A stretch of 64,000 nucleotides of DNA from Clostridiales bacterium (lineage in GTDB: Bacteria > Bacillota > Clostridia > Peptostreptococcales > Anaerovoracaceae): contig QXXF01000022.1 of the NCBI GenBank assembly GCA_009911365.1, forward strand, positions 1-64,000, in the 5' to 3' direction. The notes below the pieces were generated by a model. The model did no database searches. It was not told the DNA's origin and worked only from the letters and a program-made list of their open reading frames with translations. Shown one piece after another: positions 51,928 to 61,233 of the stretch. A program made the position numbers and the translations under genes. How positions within the stretch are numbered: the stretch's first letter is position 1; each line of letters begins with the position of its first letter.

Positions 51928-53107
51928 TACTCTGGGACGAGCTGGCGCAGAAATAGCATTGCTGGGACTTTTGAAAAATCTTGATCCAACGAAATACGAT
52001 ATTTCCCTTTATGTGATCATGGCCCAGGGAGAAATGATCAAACAGGTGCCTGATCATGTGAAAGTGCTTAATTCGAGTTTTAATCATCAGTCCGTGCTGT
52101 CAAAGCAAGGGCGGTGGAGCATGATGAAAACTAGCGTTGCTGCTTTTTTCCGCAACGGCGCGTGTGCCAGTAAACTGCGCTACTTGCTTAAAACAGGCTT
52201 TGCCATGATAAAAGCAGGGACTTTTCAGATTGATAAATTACTTTGGCGCGTGCTTTCGGATGGAGCGCGGCGTTTTGATGAGACTTTTGATTTGGCGATT
52301 GCTTATATAGAAGGCGGCTCCGCCTATTATGTGGCGGATCATGTAAAAGCCAGAAAAAAAGCAGCGTTTATACATATTGCTTATGAAAATGCGGGATACA
52401 CCAGACAGATGGATCAAGACTGTTGGGGTCAGTTTGATCAAATTTTTGCTGTATCTGATGAGGTAAAAGAATATTTCGCGAAATTCTACCCAGAATATTC
52501 TAATCGGCTTGCTGTCTTCCATAATGTGATCGACCGAGAACACATATGGCACCGATCCCAGGAAGAAGGCGGCTTTGAAGATGACTACAAGGGTCTGCGC
52601 ATTTTGACAGTGGGACGGCTGACCTATCAGAAAGGCTATGACATTGCCATAGAAGCCATGGCCTTATTAAAAAAACTCGGCTGTCAGGCAAAGTGGTATG
52701 TGTTAGGAGAAGGCGATCAAAGAAAAAAGCTGGAAAAAAAGATTGCGGACTTGCGGTTGCAGGATCATTTTTGTCTCATGGGTGCTGTGGAAAATCCTTA
52801 CCCTTATTACAGACAGACAGATCTATACGTTCATGCCACTAGATTTGAAGGAAAAAGCATCGCAATTCAAGAAGCGCAGACATTAGGATGTGCCATCATT
52901 GCTTCAGATAGCGATGGTAATAGAGAACATATTATCAATCATGAAGATGGCATCATCTGCGAATTGACACCCAAATCCATCGCGGACAATATCAGGCTAT
53001 TGTTGGAGGATAAAGACAAAAGAAAAGCGTTCAGCAGAGCGGCAAGGCGCAAAGCAGCACAAGAGGAAGCCCAAATTCATTTGCTGACAGAACTGCTGAT
53101 GACGTAG
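51902..53107 (+). CDS. Glycosyltransferase family 4
   Basis: A 401-aa GT-B glycosyltransferase. N-terminal KLLLVINTLGRAGAEIALLGLL, C-terminal donor-binding ILTVGRLTYQKGYDIAIEAMALL and ATRFEGKSIAIQEAQTLGCAIIAS with the EX7E motif. Sugar and acceptor are unknown. The start is ATG 51902 with GGAGGAGGATTCGAAGCAAC upstream; the in-frame extension from 51851 lies inside the previous gene. Confidence 0.9.
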   Translation: MKKLLLVINTLGRAGAEIALLGLLKNLDPTKYDISLYVIMAQGEMIKQVPDHVKVLNSSFNHQSVLSKQGRWSMMKTSVAAFFRNGACASKLRYLLKTGFAMIKAGTFQIDKLLWRVLSDGARRFDETFDLAIAYIEGGSAYYVADHVKARKKAAFIHIAYENAGYTRQMDQDCWGQFDQIFAVSDEVKEYFAKFYPEYSNRLAVFHNVIDREHIWHRSQEEGGFEDDYKGLRILTVGRLTYQKGYDIAIEAMALLKKLGCQAKWYVLGEGDQRKKLEKKIADLRLQDHFCLMGAVENPYPYYRQTDLYVHATRFEGKSIAIQEAQTLGCAIIASDSDGNREHIINHEDGIICELTPKSIADNIRLLLEDKDKRKAFSRAARRKAAQEEAQIHLLTELLMT

Positions 53108-53165
53108 GAAATATCGCCGTACGATATGGACAGAGTTTCAAGAAGTCCAGTGCTGAAAAAGAATC

Positions 53166-53210
53166 AACAAAGTCCATCGCTGAGAGAGAACCGGCGAACC
53201 CGACTTTGTT
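53166..53210 (+). other. Structured intergenic element, copy B
   Basis: Outer stem AACAAAGTC (53166-53174) with GACTTTGTT (53202-53210); inner stem CGCTG/CGGCG (53178-53182 with 53192-53196) and a 9-nt loop. Same topology as the element at 15071. A partial direct repeat of its 5' part (AAGTCCAGTGCTGAAAAAGA) begins at about 53142, and a small ATATCG/CGATAT hairpin lies at 53111-53127. It precedes the GT2 gene by 24 bp. Confidence 0.4.
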
Positions 53211-53233
53211 CCATAAGAGGAGAATGAGAACAC

Positions 53234-54007
53234 ATGGTTAGGAAAGAGCTGTTGATTATCATTCCGGCTCATAATGAGGAAGAAAACATACCAAGAGTGC
53301 TGGAACAGTTGGCACAGCCTGAAATCGCAAAAATGGCAGACGTCCTTGTGATCGATGACGCATCCACGGATTTGACGGGCCGCATTGTAAAAACGTATCA
53401 TTATCATTTAGTGACGCAAGTTTTTAATATGGGATATGGAAGCGCTTTGCAGGTGGGATATAAATATGCGGTTCAAAATCATTATCAATATGTGATTCAA
53501 ATGGATGCTGATGGACAGCATGATCCTTGCGACATCCCAGCGATTTACCAGAAGCTAAAGGAAAAAACAGATGGTGAGGAAAGCCCCAATATTGTTCTAG
53601 CGTCTCGATTTATGGAAGGCAGTGCTCCTTTTCCAGTGTCTGTTTCAAAAAAAATAGCTTATAAATTTTTCCGTTTTTTGATTTACATCTTAACAGGGAA
53701 AAGGATTTATGATCCGACAACGGGAATGCAGGGGCTAGACCGAAGCGCTTTTTGCTACTATTCAAAATCCGATCATTTTGATGACAAATATCCGGATGCC
53801 AATATGATCTTGCAGATGATTCTTCTAGGGTTTCAAGTGACGCAGATTCCGGCGGTCATGCATACAAGGACAGTCGGCCAAAGCATGCATTCGGGGTTAA
53901 AACCTATTTGGTATATGTTTCGGATGTTTTTCAGTATGATGGTGGTCTTATTTCGGATAAAAGTGTTGAAGTTTGATAGAGAAGGCAGGGAAAGCCATGT
54001 GGAATGA
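53234..54007 (+). CDS. Dolichyl-phosphate-mannose-synthase-like GT2
   Basis: A 257-aa GT-A glycosyltransferase of the polyprenyl-phosphate type. Nucleotide-binding IIIPAHNEEENIPRVLEQL, VIDDASTDLT, metal-binding MDADGQHDP, and DPTTGMQGLDRSAF. It probably loads a sugar onto undecaprenyl phosphate for an outside-acting transferase. The two candidate partners are the DUF2304 protein and the polytopic protein at 55307. It has no C-terminal membrane helices. Confidence 0.9.
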   Translation: MVRKELLIIIPAHNEEENIPRVLEQLAQPEIAKMADVLVIDDASTDLTGRIVKTYHYHLVTQVFNMGYGSALQVGYKYAVQNHYQYVIQMDADGQHDPCDIPAIYQKLKEKTDGEESPNIVLASRFMEGSAPFPVSVSKKIAYKFFRFLIYILTGKRIYDPTTGMQGLDRSAFCYYSKSDHFDDKYPDANMILQMILLGFQVTQIPAVMHTRTVGQSMHSGLKPIWYMFRMFFSMMVVLFRIKVLKFDREGRESHVE

Positions 54008-55280
54008 AGGCAAAAAAAACATGCGGTTCCGCAAGGCGGATCTGCGGGAAACTAGTGAGGCACTGCATAATCCGGGCTGCGGCTGGTATCATGTTTATAC
54101 CTTTTCTGCTGCGCCGCCGCGTCGAGAGGAGGTTTTTTATCTGGCCGTGGGTGGCGAGAGTGAACAGCTGGTGCTGCTTTTGATCGATATTGGGGCTTTT
54201 CAGCAACAGGAACTTTCGGAAGAAGCACTGTCTTATGTGGAAAGTGTTTTGCGATTTTTCCAGAAAAACGACAGGAAGATGATTCTGCGTTTTGTTTATG
54301 ATACAGAAGGAAAGGGAGCAGAAAGAGAACCGCAATCTATTTCCCTGGTAAAGCGGCATATGTGGCAGCTGGGCGGGGTCGTACAGCAATATGCGGAGGA
54401 TATCCTTCTAATGCAGGGGATTTTTGTAGGAAACTGGGGCGAAATGCACGGCTCAAAATTTCTCTATCAAAAAGCGATGGTAGACTTGCTCAATACCCTT
54501 TATCAGGCAACGGAAGGAAGCTGTCATTTGGCAGTACGCACGCCAGCCCAGTGGAGAAGCGTCCTTTCCAGTGCTGCGGCAGAACCGGCATTGGAAAACA
54601 TTCTGACTGTCTTTAACGATGGAATCTTTGGATCCTTCACAGACTTGGGAACCTATGGCATGGCAAACAGACAGGAAGCCGGGGACCTGAACCCTTGGAG
54701 CAGAGAGGAAGAGCTTTGCTGGCAGAGCGAGAGACTGAAAGGAAAACCAAACGGCGGCGAAGCTTTGTGGGGAAATCCACCTGTAGGCTATGAACAAGCA
54801 GCAGAAGAAATGCAGAAAATGCGTTTGAGCTATTTGAACAGTGTCCATGATTCGCGACAGTTAGACTACTGGAAAGAAGAAACTGTGAAAAAGAGAGGAT
54901 GCTGGAATGGCCTGAGTGGCTATGCGTATATTGGCAGGCACTTGGGATATCGATTTGTTATTCGTGACGTACGGCTGATCAAAAAGGCGTTTTTAGAGAT
55001 TACGGTAGAAAACTGTGGATTCGCGGAACTGTGTGAGGAGGCGGAATGTGTTTTGATCCTAGAGAAAAGAGATGAAACCATCAGCAGCCAGCCGGTTGAC
55101 ACGGATCCACGTAAATGGGAGAGTGGAAAGCAGACAGTGTTGCGCATTGGACTTCTTGGGGAGCGGGAACTAAATCCGCGCAGGCTGTTTCTGCGATTAA
55201 AGAGGAAGAAGGATGGCAGCGTGATTCGCTTTGCCAATGAGGCAGACGGTGAACGCGTAATGCTGGGTGAATTCAAGTAA
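53997..55280 (+). CDS. DUF4832/DUF4874 protein, cytosolic form
   Basis: A 427-aa protein without a signal peptide. It has the DUF4874 start (ALHNPGCGWYHVYTF), the segment LRFVYDTEGKGAEREP and the conserved LMQGIFVGNWGEMHGSKF. The C-terminal DUF4832 beta domain follows (GYRFVIRDVRLIKKAFLEITVENCGFAEL). The family looks like a TIM-barrel glycoside hydrolase; the Glu of GNWGEMHG is my candidate catalytic residue. It overlaps the GT2 gene by 11 bp. It is a paralogue of the lipoprotein at 57616. Confidence 0.75.
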   Translation: MWNEGKKNMRFRKADLRETSEALHNPGCGWYHVYTFSAAPPRREEVFYLAVGGESEQLVLLLIDIGAFQQQELSEEALSYVESVLRFFQKNDRKMILRFVYDTEGKGAEREPQSISLVKRHMWQLGGVVQQYAEDILLMQGIFVGNWGEMHGSKFLYQKAMVDLLNTLYQATEGSCHLAVRTPAQWRSVLSSAAAEPALENILTVFNDGIFGSFTDLGTYGMANRQEAGDLNPWSREEELCWQSERLKGKPNGGEALWGNPPVGYEQAAEEMQKMRLSYLNSVHDSRQLDYWKEETVKKRGCWNGLSGYAYIGRHLGYRFVIRDVRLIKKAFLEITVENCGFAELCEEAECVLILEKRDETISSQPVDTDPRKWESGKQTVLRIGLLGERELNPRRLFLRLKRKKDGSVIRFANEADGERVMLGEFK

Positions 55281-55306
55281 GGCTTTTATGAAAGGAGGAA
55301 CAAACA

Positions 55307-57619
55307 ATGATTCTAATACACTGGATCTTGGAATATGCTGCTGTGCTCTGCGGTTATGTGTTTCTGCTGTTCATCTGGCCTTCCGTGGTTTTTCGCAAAC
55401 ATCTTGCGAAAAAAAGTAAAGTATATTGGTTTTGCTTTTGTGTTGCCGGGCAAATGGTGCTGATTAATACGGTTGTTCTGGTCTTTGGCTTGCTGCATAT
55501 TCTGAATAAATGGACGATTCTTGCGTTTTTTTATGGAATATTTCTGCTGGTGATTTTACGCAAGGTCAAATTTAATATGGGAACAATAGAAGATATCCGT
55601 CATCTGGTAATGGGCGTTTATGGAAAGAAACGGATTTTCTTTCGTATTATTTATTTCCTACAGGGCAAACTGAAACAACTATGCGCAAAAATATGGGCGA
55701 TCATCTATCCACATTTGGGGGAATACGCGGTTTTGGCGCTATTGCTGATTTTTGGGATGATTTATTTTTCCTATGGCGCGTTTCAGGATTATTCCTATGG
55801 ATATAGTGATATGAATGTGCATCACAGCTGGATTTATGGACTAGTAGAAGGGAGAATCTTTTCAGCAGGCGTTTATCCGGAAGGAATGCATTGTTTTGTA
55901 TATTGCATGCATATATTGTTTGGGATTTCAATTTACAGTAATATGCTGTTTATTGGCGGGATTCACATTGCTGTGACGTTGCTTGCCATATATGTATTAT
56001 TAAGAGAAGTGTTTGCTTGGAGTTATACACCTTTTTTTGTGATTGCGATGTTTTTGACTTTGGACATGGCAGTATCTATGGTGGCTGCGACTTCAATGTC
56101 CCGTTTGCAATGTATGCTTCCACAAGAATTTGGCATGTATACCGAGTTTCTTTGTGCGTTGTATTTGATTCGCTATTTAAAGTATTCTCGCCAGATTGTT
56201 CGGAAAGGCAGTCTAACAAGATTCTATTGGGACGAAAATCTATTCCTTTTGATCATGTCTATTGCGGCATCTATTTCAATTCACTTTTATGCCACGATTA
56301 TGGCTGTTCTCATCTGTATTGCTGTTGCTTTGTGTTCAATATGGAAAGTGTTCAGCAGAAAACGTTTTGTGCCTTTGGTAGCCGCGGTCTTATGTGGAGT
56401 GCTGATTGCTGCCTTACCCATGGCAGGCGCATTGGCATCAGGAATTCCATTTCAAGGCTCGATTGGATGGGCGATGGGAGTTATAAATGGAACAGAGGAT
56501 GATGAGGCACAGGTTCAAGAAACAAAAAAGGATAAACTAACCGAAAATCAAAAAAAAGAAAAAATAACGGTAAAGAGTCTGGCACAGAATGGAATGACCT
56601 GGGCCAAAGCGACAGGCGCAAAACTATATAGTGGATGTCAGAGACTATATGGTGCGGAACGGGCGAGGTGGGTGGTCATTTTAACCTGTTTCTCTGCAGT
56701 GCTGTGGCTTGCGTTTCGTTTATTGGCAGCTTTGATCCAGCGCAGATGCATACGAAAAAAAAGCATAGCGGCAGGGTGCTTTAATCAATTTCCGGGAATG
56801 ATTTTGGCCTTGGTTGTCTTCGTAGTGGCATATACCGCACCGCAGTTAGGCTTGCCAGAACTGGTGCAGATCGCACGTTTAGGGGCAACAGCGAATATAC
56901 TGTGCCTTTCGGTAATTATAATGCCGATTGATATGCTTTTTACTCTAGTATCATGGTTTGGAGGAAAAAGACTTCTTCAAATAATATCTGTATGCTGTAT
57001 GATAGGAATTTATATAGGAACAAACTATCTGGGTATTTACCATGGTTACTTGAACTATGAACTCACGCGCTACAATGCGGCAGTAACGGTGACAGAGTCC
57101 ATTATTCGAACACTCCCGCGGTATACCTATACAATCGTTTCACCCACAGAGGAACTGTATCCTGTTATTGATTATGGCCGTCATGAAGAACTTTTGACTT
57201 TTGTGGAAAAAAGTGACAAGGAGGTAGAATATACGCTTCCTACGCAATATGTCTTTTTGTATATAGAAAAACAAGCACTGAACTATGCGCAATATCATTT
57301 TTTTAGTGGACCGTCATGGTTGGCAATTGAGAGGGAGAGAACGGACTATCCTGCGTCACGTATCAGTTACTGTCCTGAAGTGTGTGGAGTAAAGATTTCT
57401 AAAGAGGCCGCACAGGAAGAACTGAAGTATACAAAAGCATGGTCAGCCTATACACATGTTGATATGCGAACTGTTTTAGAATCAAAAGCATACGAATGGT
57501 GTCAGCGTTTTTCAAAGACGTATCCATTAGAGCTGAATGTGTATTATGAAGATGAAAATTTTATCTGTTACTATTTTGCGCAGGAACCGCATGCGCCGTA
57601 TAATTTGGCGATAAAGTGA
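55307..57619 (+). CDS. Large polytopic membrane protein, possible GT-C glycosyltransferase
   Basis: A 770-aa protein with about 13 membrane helices in two blocks. They are separated by a charged cytosolic loop (residues about 395-430, rich in Lys, Glu and Gln), and a C-terminal outside domain follows. After the third helix the sequence YGYSDMNVHHSWIYGLVEG places an acidic residue in the first outside loop, as in GT-C enzymes that use polyprenyl-phosphate sugars. I cannot assign it to a named family. AAAGGAGGAACAAACA precedes the ATG. It sits between two DUF4832 paralogues. Confidence 0.6.
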   Translation: MILIHWILEYAAVLCGYVFLLFIWPSVVFRKHLAKKSKVYWFCFCVAGQMVLINTVVLVFGLLHILNKWTILAFFYGIFLLVILRKVKFNMGTIEDIRHLVMGVYGKKRIFFRIIYFLQGKLKQLCAKIWAIIYPHLGEYAVLALLLIFGMIYFSYGAFQDYSYGYSDMNVHHSWIYGLVEGRIFSAGVYPEGMHCFVYCMHILFGISIYSNMLFIGGIHIAVTLLAIYVLLREVFAWSYTPFFVIAMFLTLDMAVSMVAATSMSRLQCMLPQEFGMYTEFLCALYLIRYLKYSRQIVRKGSLTRFYWDENLFLLIMSIAASISIHFYATIMAVLICIAVALCSIWKVFSRKRFVPLVAAVLCGVLIAALPMAGALASGIPFQGSIGWAMGVINGTEDDEAQVQETKKDKLTENQKKEKITVKSLAQNGMTWAKATGAKLYSGCQRLYGAERARWVVILTCFSAVLWLAFRLLAALIQRRCIRKKSIAAGCFNQFPGMILALVVFVVAYTAPQLGLPELVQIARLGATANILCLSVIIMPIDMLFTLVSWFGGKRLLQIISVCCMIGIYIGTNYLGIYHGYLNYELTRYNAAVTVTESIIRTLPRYTYTIVSPTEELYPVIDYGRHEELLTFVEKSDKEVEYTLPTQYVFLYIEKQALNYAQYHFFSGPSWLAIERERTDYPASRISYCPEVCGVKISKEAAQEELKYTKAWSAYTHVDMRTVLESKAYEWCQRFSKTYPLELNVYYEDENFICYYFAQEPHAPYNLAIK

Positions 57620-59052
57620 TGGGAATGATAAGAATAATGAAATGGTATGGTTGGAAAAAGTGGAAATATATAGCGGTGCTCATGGCGTTAGCGGTTTGTG
57701 TGCTGTGCTTTAGCGGATGCGGGCGAACTGTGGAAATAAGCACATATGACTTTACAGAATCATCCCAGGAGCTTGATAATCCCAGCAGAGGCTTTTACCG
57801 TATTCACTGTTTTCAGATTACAGATCATCAGGAAGATTATCAACAGAAGATTGCTGAGGAATTTAATCAGGATAAGGAAACTAGACTTTGTCTCATTGAG
57901 ATCAATCTGCAAAATTATAAAGAAGGAGCCATTACAGAAGCGGGACTAGCGAATATTGAATCCCTGTTAGAGGCTTTGAAAGCCACGGATAAACAGCTGA
58001 TCCTCCGCTTTTTATATGACTGGGATGGCAAGAATATGGAACGCGAGCCGGAAAATCTTGAGACGATTTTGCTGCACATGGAGCAGATAGGTCCTGCGCT
58101 GCGCAGGCACCACAAGCAGATTTTCACCCTCCAGGGACTGTTTATTGGAAACTGGGGAGAAATGAATGGAACCAAGTTCCTGAAGGACGAGGATTTGTCT
58201 CAGTTGGCGTTCAAACTGGCAGCTGTGACGGATCCATCCACATATCTGTCTGTCCGCATGCCGGCACAGTGGCGAAAGATCATCGGTGATCAGGGGGAAA
58301 ATCAATCGATCAGAGATCTAAAAACAAGGCTTGGCCTGTTTAACGATGGCATGCTTGGAAATGAAAGCGATTATGGCACTTATGGAACAGAAAGCGCTGA
58401 CGCGGCAGATTGGCGTTCCAGCTGGTCTAGGGAAGATGAACTGGAGTTTCAGAATGAGCTGTGCGGCTGCGTGCCCAATGGCGGCGAAGTGATCCATGAA
58501 AATGCTTTTAATGATTTAGATAGAGCCATAGAAGATTTAGCGACCATGCATGTCACATGTCTCAATCAAGATTATGACAGAGAAGTCTTTCAAAAATGGG
58601 AAAGAGAACAAGTCTTAGAACAAGGCTGCTTTTCTGGCATGGATGGGCTGACCTATATAAAACGACACCTGGGCTACCGTCTGCTGATTACAGATGCTCA
58701 TCTGGAGCATAAGGCTTTAAAGAACTTGCTGTCAGCGGATGTTACCTTCAAGAACGCGGGTTTCGCGCCGCTTTACAGAGATGTCAAGGTTCAGCTCAGT
58801 TTGTATAGCGAAGAGAAGGATCAGCTATTGACGTATGAGGTGCCGCAGAATTTGCGAAAACTTTTGGGAGGAAAACAGGCGGAGGAATTATTGACCATTC
58901 ATCAGGATATTCCCTTAAAGGAACTTTCAAAGACCAGTTATAAAGCATATGTGTCGCTGATAGATAGCCAGACCGGGAAAAGCGTTTTTCTGGCAAATGA
59001 GCAGGAAGTCGAGCAATACGGCTATCCCATTGGTACGATTGATATTGATTAA
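57616..59052 (+). CDS. DUF4832/DUF4874 lipoprotein
   Basis: A 478-aa lipoprotein whose hydrophobic signal ends in CFSGC. The body parallels the gene at 53997: DNPSRGFYRIHCF, LRFLYDWDGKNMEREPENL and LQGLFIGNWGEMNGTKFL, then SVRMPAQWRKI, LGLFNDGMLGNESDYGTYG and the DUF4832 beta domain (GYRLLITDAHLEH). It is probably a surface-tethered polysaccharide-active enzyme, an inference from fold-like motifs and context. The start is uncertain among GTG 57616, ATG 57619 and ATG 57637; the first two overlap the previous stop. Confidence 0.78.
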   Translation: MMGMIRIMKWYGWKKWKYIAVLMALAVCVLCFSGCGRTVEISTYDFTESSQELDNPSRGFYRIHCFQITDHQEDYQQKIAEEFNQDKETRLCLIEINLQNYKEGAITEAGLANIESLLEALKATDKQLILRFLYDWDGKNMEREPENLETILLHMEQIGPALRRHHKQIFTLQGLFIGNWGEMNGTKFLKDEDLSQLAFKLAAVTDPSTYLSVRMPAQWRKIIGDQGENQSIRDLKTRLGLFNDGMLGNESDYGTYGTESADAADWRSSWSREDELEFQNELCGCVPNGGEVIHENAFNDLDRAIEDLATMHVTCLNQDYDREVFQKWEREQVLEQGCFSGMDGLTYIKRHLGYRLLITDAHLEHKALKNLLSADVTFKNAGFAPLYRDVKVQLSLYSEEKDQLLTYEVPQNLRKLLGGKQAEELLTIHQDIPLKELSKTSYKAYVSLIDSQTGKSVFLANEQEVEQYGYPIGTIDID

Positions 59053-59101
59053 ATGTTGGAGTAGAGGACAATTGATTAAATCTTAAAGATAAGGGAAAAT
59101 C

Positions 59102-60115
59102 ATGAGAGAACTAGTTTCAATTATTATACCTGCGTATCAGGAAGAAAAGAGAATTGGACGGTGCTTGACCAGTATCCTGAAATCTTCATATCGTAATCTG
59201 GAACTGATCGTAGTGAACGATGGATCTACTGATAAGACAAAGGATATTGTCCGCAGCTTCATGGAAAAAATGAAGCCAGACGGACCGGTGATTAAGCTGA
59301 TCGATATTCCTAATGGAGGCCCTGCGCATGCAAGAAATGTAGGCTTGCAACACACGAAAGGGCGATTTATCGGTTTTGCGGACGCGGATGATATGATTCA
59401 TCCACATATGATAGAACGGCTGGTGGAAAGTCTGTGCAGAGGAAATGACCTAGCTGTCTGCGGAAGGCTCATCTGTACAGAAAATGGGACACGGGCACTG
59501 AGGCAATATCGTCTTAGAAAGCAGCATCGCAGATGTCCTGAACAAGCGCTTGAAATGGTTATGTGGGAGCAGCTATTGATGAGCGGAAATTCTGCCTTGT
59601 TTTTGCGAGAAAAAATTTTGGGTAAAGCTGGTGAACTTCTGCTCTCTTTTTCAGAAGACGTAACGAACTTTGAAGACTTTGCCTTTGTCTGTGAATATTT
59701 ACGCAGTTGTACTGGTTTTCTGGAAGTGCTGCCTTTTCATGGATACTTTTATTGTAAGCGTCCAGGAAGCCTTACTAGTACAGTGCTTTCAGTAGAGGAA
59801 CTTTGCCAGGATCTGCAGCCGATTCTTCGAGTGGGAGAGACGATCAATGATGATCATTTCACAGCGCACAAAATTCAGTATGCCTTTCGATTCATGGCGT
59901 TCTGGTATGAAGAGGCGTTACGTTGCAGCAGGAAAGAATTTTCACAGGAGAGCGAAAGCTGGAAGATCTGCATGCGAGAGTTAGAGCGATATGCGGATAT
60001 TTATATGAAGGCTCCAAATGTGCTGCCGCACCGGAAACTGGCCATGTGGATTGTCAGGAAGCGTCCAAATCTAGGATGGCTGCTGGCCAAGACAGTTGGG
60101 AGGGTAATATTGTGA
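59102..60115 (+). CDS. Glycosyltransferase family 2
   Basis: A 337-aa GT-A transferase. VSIIIPAYQEEKRIGRCLTSIL, VVNDGSTDKT, GGPAHARNVGLQHTKG, metal-binding FADADDMIHP, all within the first 110 residues, then a helical C-terminal part without membrane segments. The ribosome binding site is AAGGGAAAATC. Its stop overlaps the GTG of the next gene. Confidence 0.9.
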   Translation: MRELVSIIIPAYQEEKRIGRCLTSILKSSYRNLELIVVNDGSTDKTKDIVRSFMEKMKPDGPVIKLIDIPNGGPAHARNVGLQHTKGRFIGFADADDMIHPHMIERLVESLCRGNDLAVCGRLICTENGTRALRQYRLRKQHRRCPEQALEMVMWEQLLMSGNSALFLREKILGKAGELLLSFSEDVTNFEDFAFVCEYLRSCTGFLEVLPFHGYFYCKRPGSLTSTVLSVEELCQDLQPILRVGETINDDHFTAHKIQYAFRFMAFWYEEALRCSRKEFSQESESWKICMRELERYADIYMKAPNVLPHRKLAMWIVRKRPNLGWLLAKTVGRVIL

Positions 60116-61188
60116 ATAAAGATAAGATATGCGGGAAAGCCCCCTTCTTTTCCATTATTGTACCGACCTACAATAACGAACGTGAATTAAGCAGATGCAT
60201 TGACAGTATTTTGGTTCAGACTTGTACGAATTTTGAATTGATACTGGTGAATGATGGCTCCACGGACGCTACGCCCCAGATCTGTGAGGCTTATGCCGCG
60301 CAGGACAAGAGAGTTCGGGTCATCCATAAGGAGAACCAGGGTGTCACAGCAGCGAGAAATGACGGCCTGTTTTGCGCAGCGGGACAGTATGTGTATTATG
60401 TGGATGCTGATGACTGGATTGAACAAGGATTGCTGCAGGAGGCGATTTGTGTGCTGGGAAAGCCAGAACCGCCGGATATGTTTGTCTTTGGCTACACGAG
60501 GCTATCGCAGAATGGAGAAAAGATTCAGTGCTCATGGCCTTTTGAACCAGGATTGTATCAGAAGGGACAGCTGGAAGATGAGGTCTATCCCAAAATGATG
60601 CGGTCTTTGCGTGTTATGCGGCAATGGAGACGGCTGATTTCTCCAGCGCTTTGGGATAAGATCGTTGCGAAATCATTACTATTCGCACATTATTGTCATG
60701 ATACGGCTTTATTTTATCAGGAGGATTTCGTTTGCTCTTATGAATGTGTGTACTTTGCGGAATCCATATACTTTTCCTGTTCAAATTTTTATGTATATGA
60801 TCAATGCAGTGAAAGCTCCATGCATCAGCGATATCACGCAGAGTTACTTAAAAATAATAGAGCTGTGGCACAGTACCTTCACAATCATTTGGGAGGGCAA
60901 GGAAATCCCTCGATTGTTCAACAGATTCGTGAACTGGAATTTGATGGCTTGATCACTGCGGCATGCCAAGAAATTCGCTTTAGTCCCTCTCTTTGGCAAG
61001 CTGCCCGCAGGTGGAAAACAATTTTGAGGGAGGATGCGATATTTCCCACATGTGCTTTGGCAGGATTATCTTTTCCAGCGCGCATTTGTGTGTTGCTATT
61101 TAGTTTTCGTATTGTGTGTCCGGCTATGATAATGATAAAGCTTTTGTGTAAGATAAAAGGGATTCCAATAAAAACAGAGAATAATTAG
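60112..61188 (+). CDS. Glycosyltransferase family 2
   Basis: A 358-aa GT-A transferase with FSIIVPTYNNERELSRCIDSIL, VNDGSTDATPQICEAYA, NQGVTAARNDGLFCA and YVDADDWIEQ. The start is GTG 60112, seven nt after GGGAGGG and overlapping the previous stop by 4 nt (GTGA). The longer in-frame extension to 59923 runs inside the previous gene. The C-terminal end has one hydrophobic segment (ICVLLFSFRIVCPAMIMIKLL) that may tether it to the membrane. Confidence 0.9.
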   Translation: MNKDKICGKAPFFSIIVPTYNNERELSRCIDSILVQTCTNFELILVNDGSTDATPQICEAYAAQDKRVRVIHKENQGVTAARNDGLFCAAGQYVYYVDADDWIEQGLLQEAICVLGKPEPPDMFVFGYTRLSQNGEKIQCSWPFEPGLYQKGQLEDEVYPKMMRSLRVMRQWRRLISPALWDKIVAKSLLFAHYCHDTALFYQEDFVCSYECVYFAESIYFSCSNFYVYDQCSESSMHQRYHAELLKNNRAVAQYLHNHLGGQGNPSIVQQIRELEFDGLITAACQEIRFSPSLWQAARRWKTILREDAIFPTCALAGLSFPARICVLLFSFRIVCPAMIMIKLLCKIKGIPIKTENN

Positions 61189-61233
61189 AAAGATGTCTGA
61201 TGCGAAGGAAATAGCGAGGGGGTTCAAAGAGTA

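Noticed and set aside
59923-60111. N-terminal extension of the second GT2 gene
   Set aside because: The extension lies inside the upstream GT2 gene in another frame. GTG 60112 with GGGAGGG fits the start of the GT2 fold exactly.
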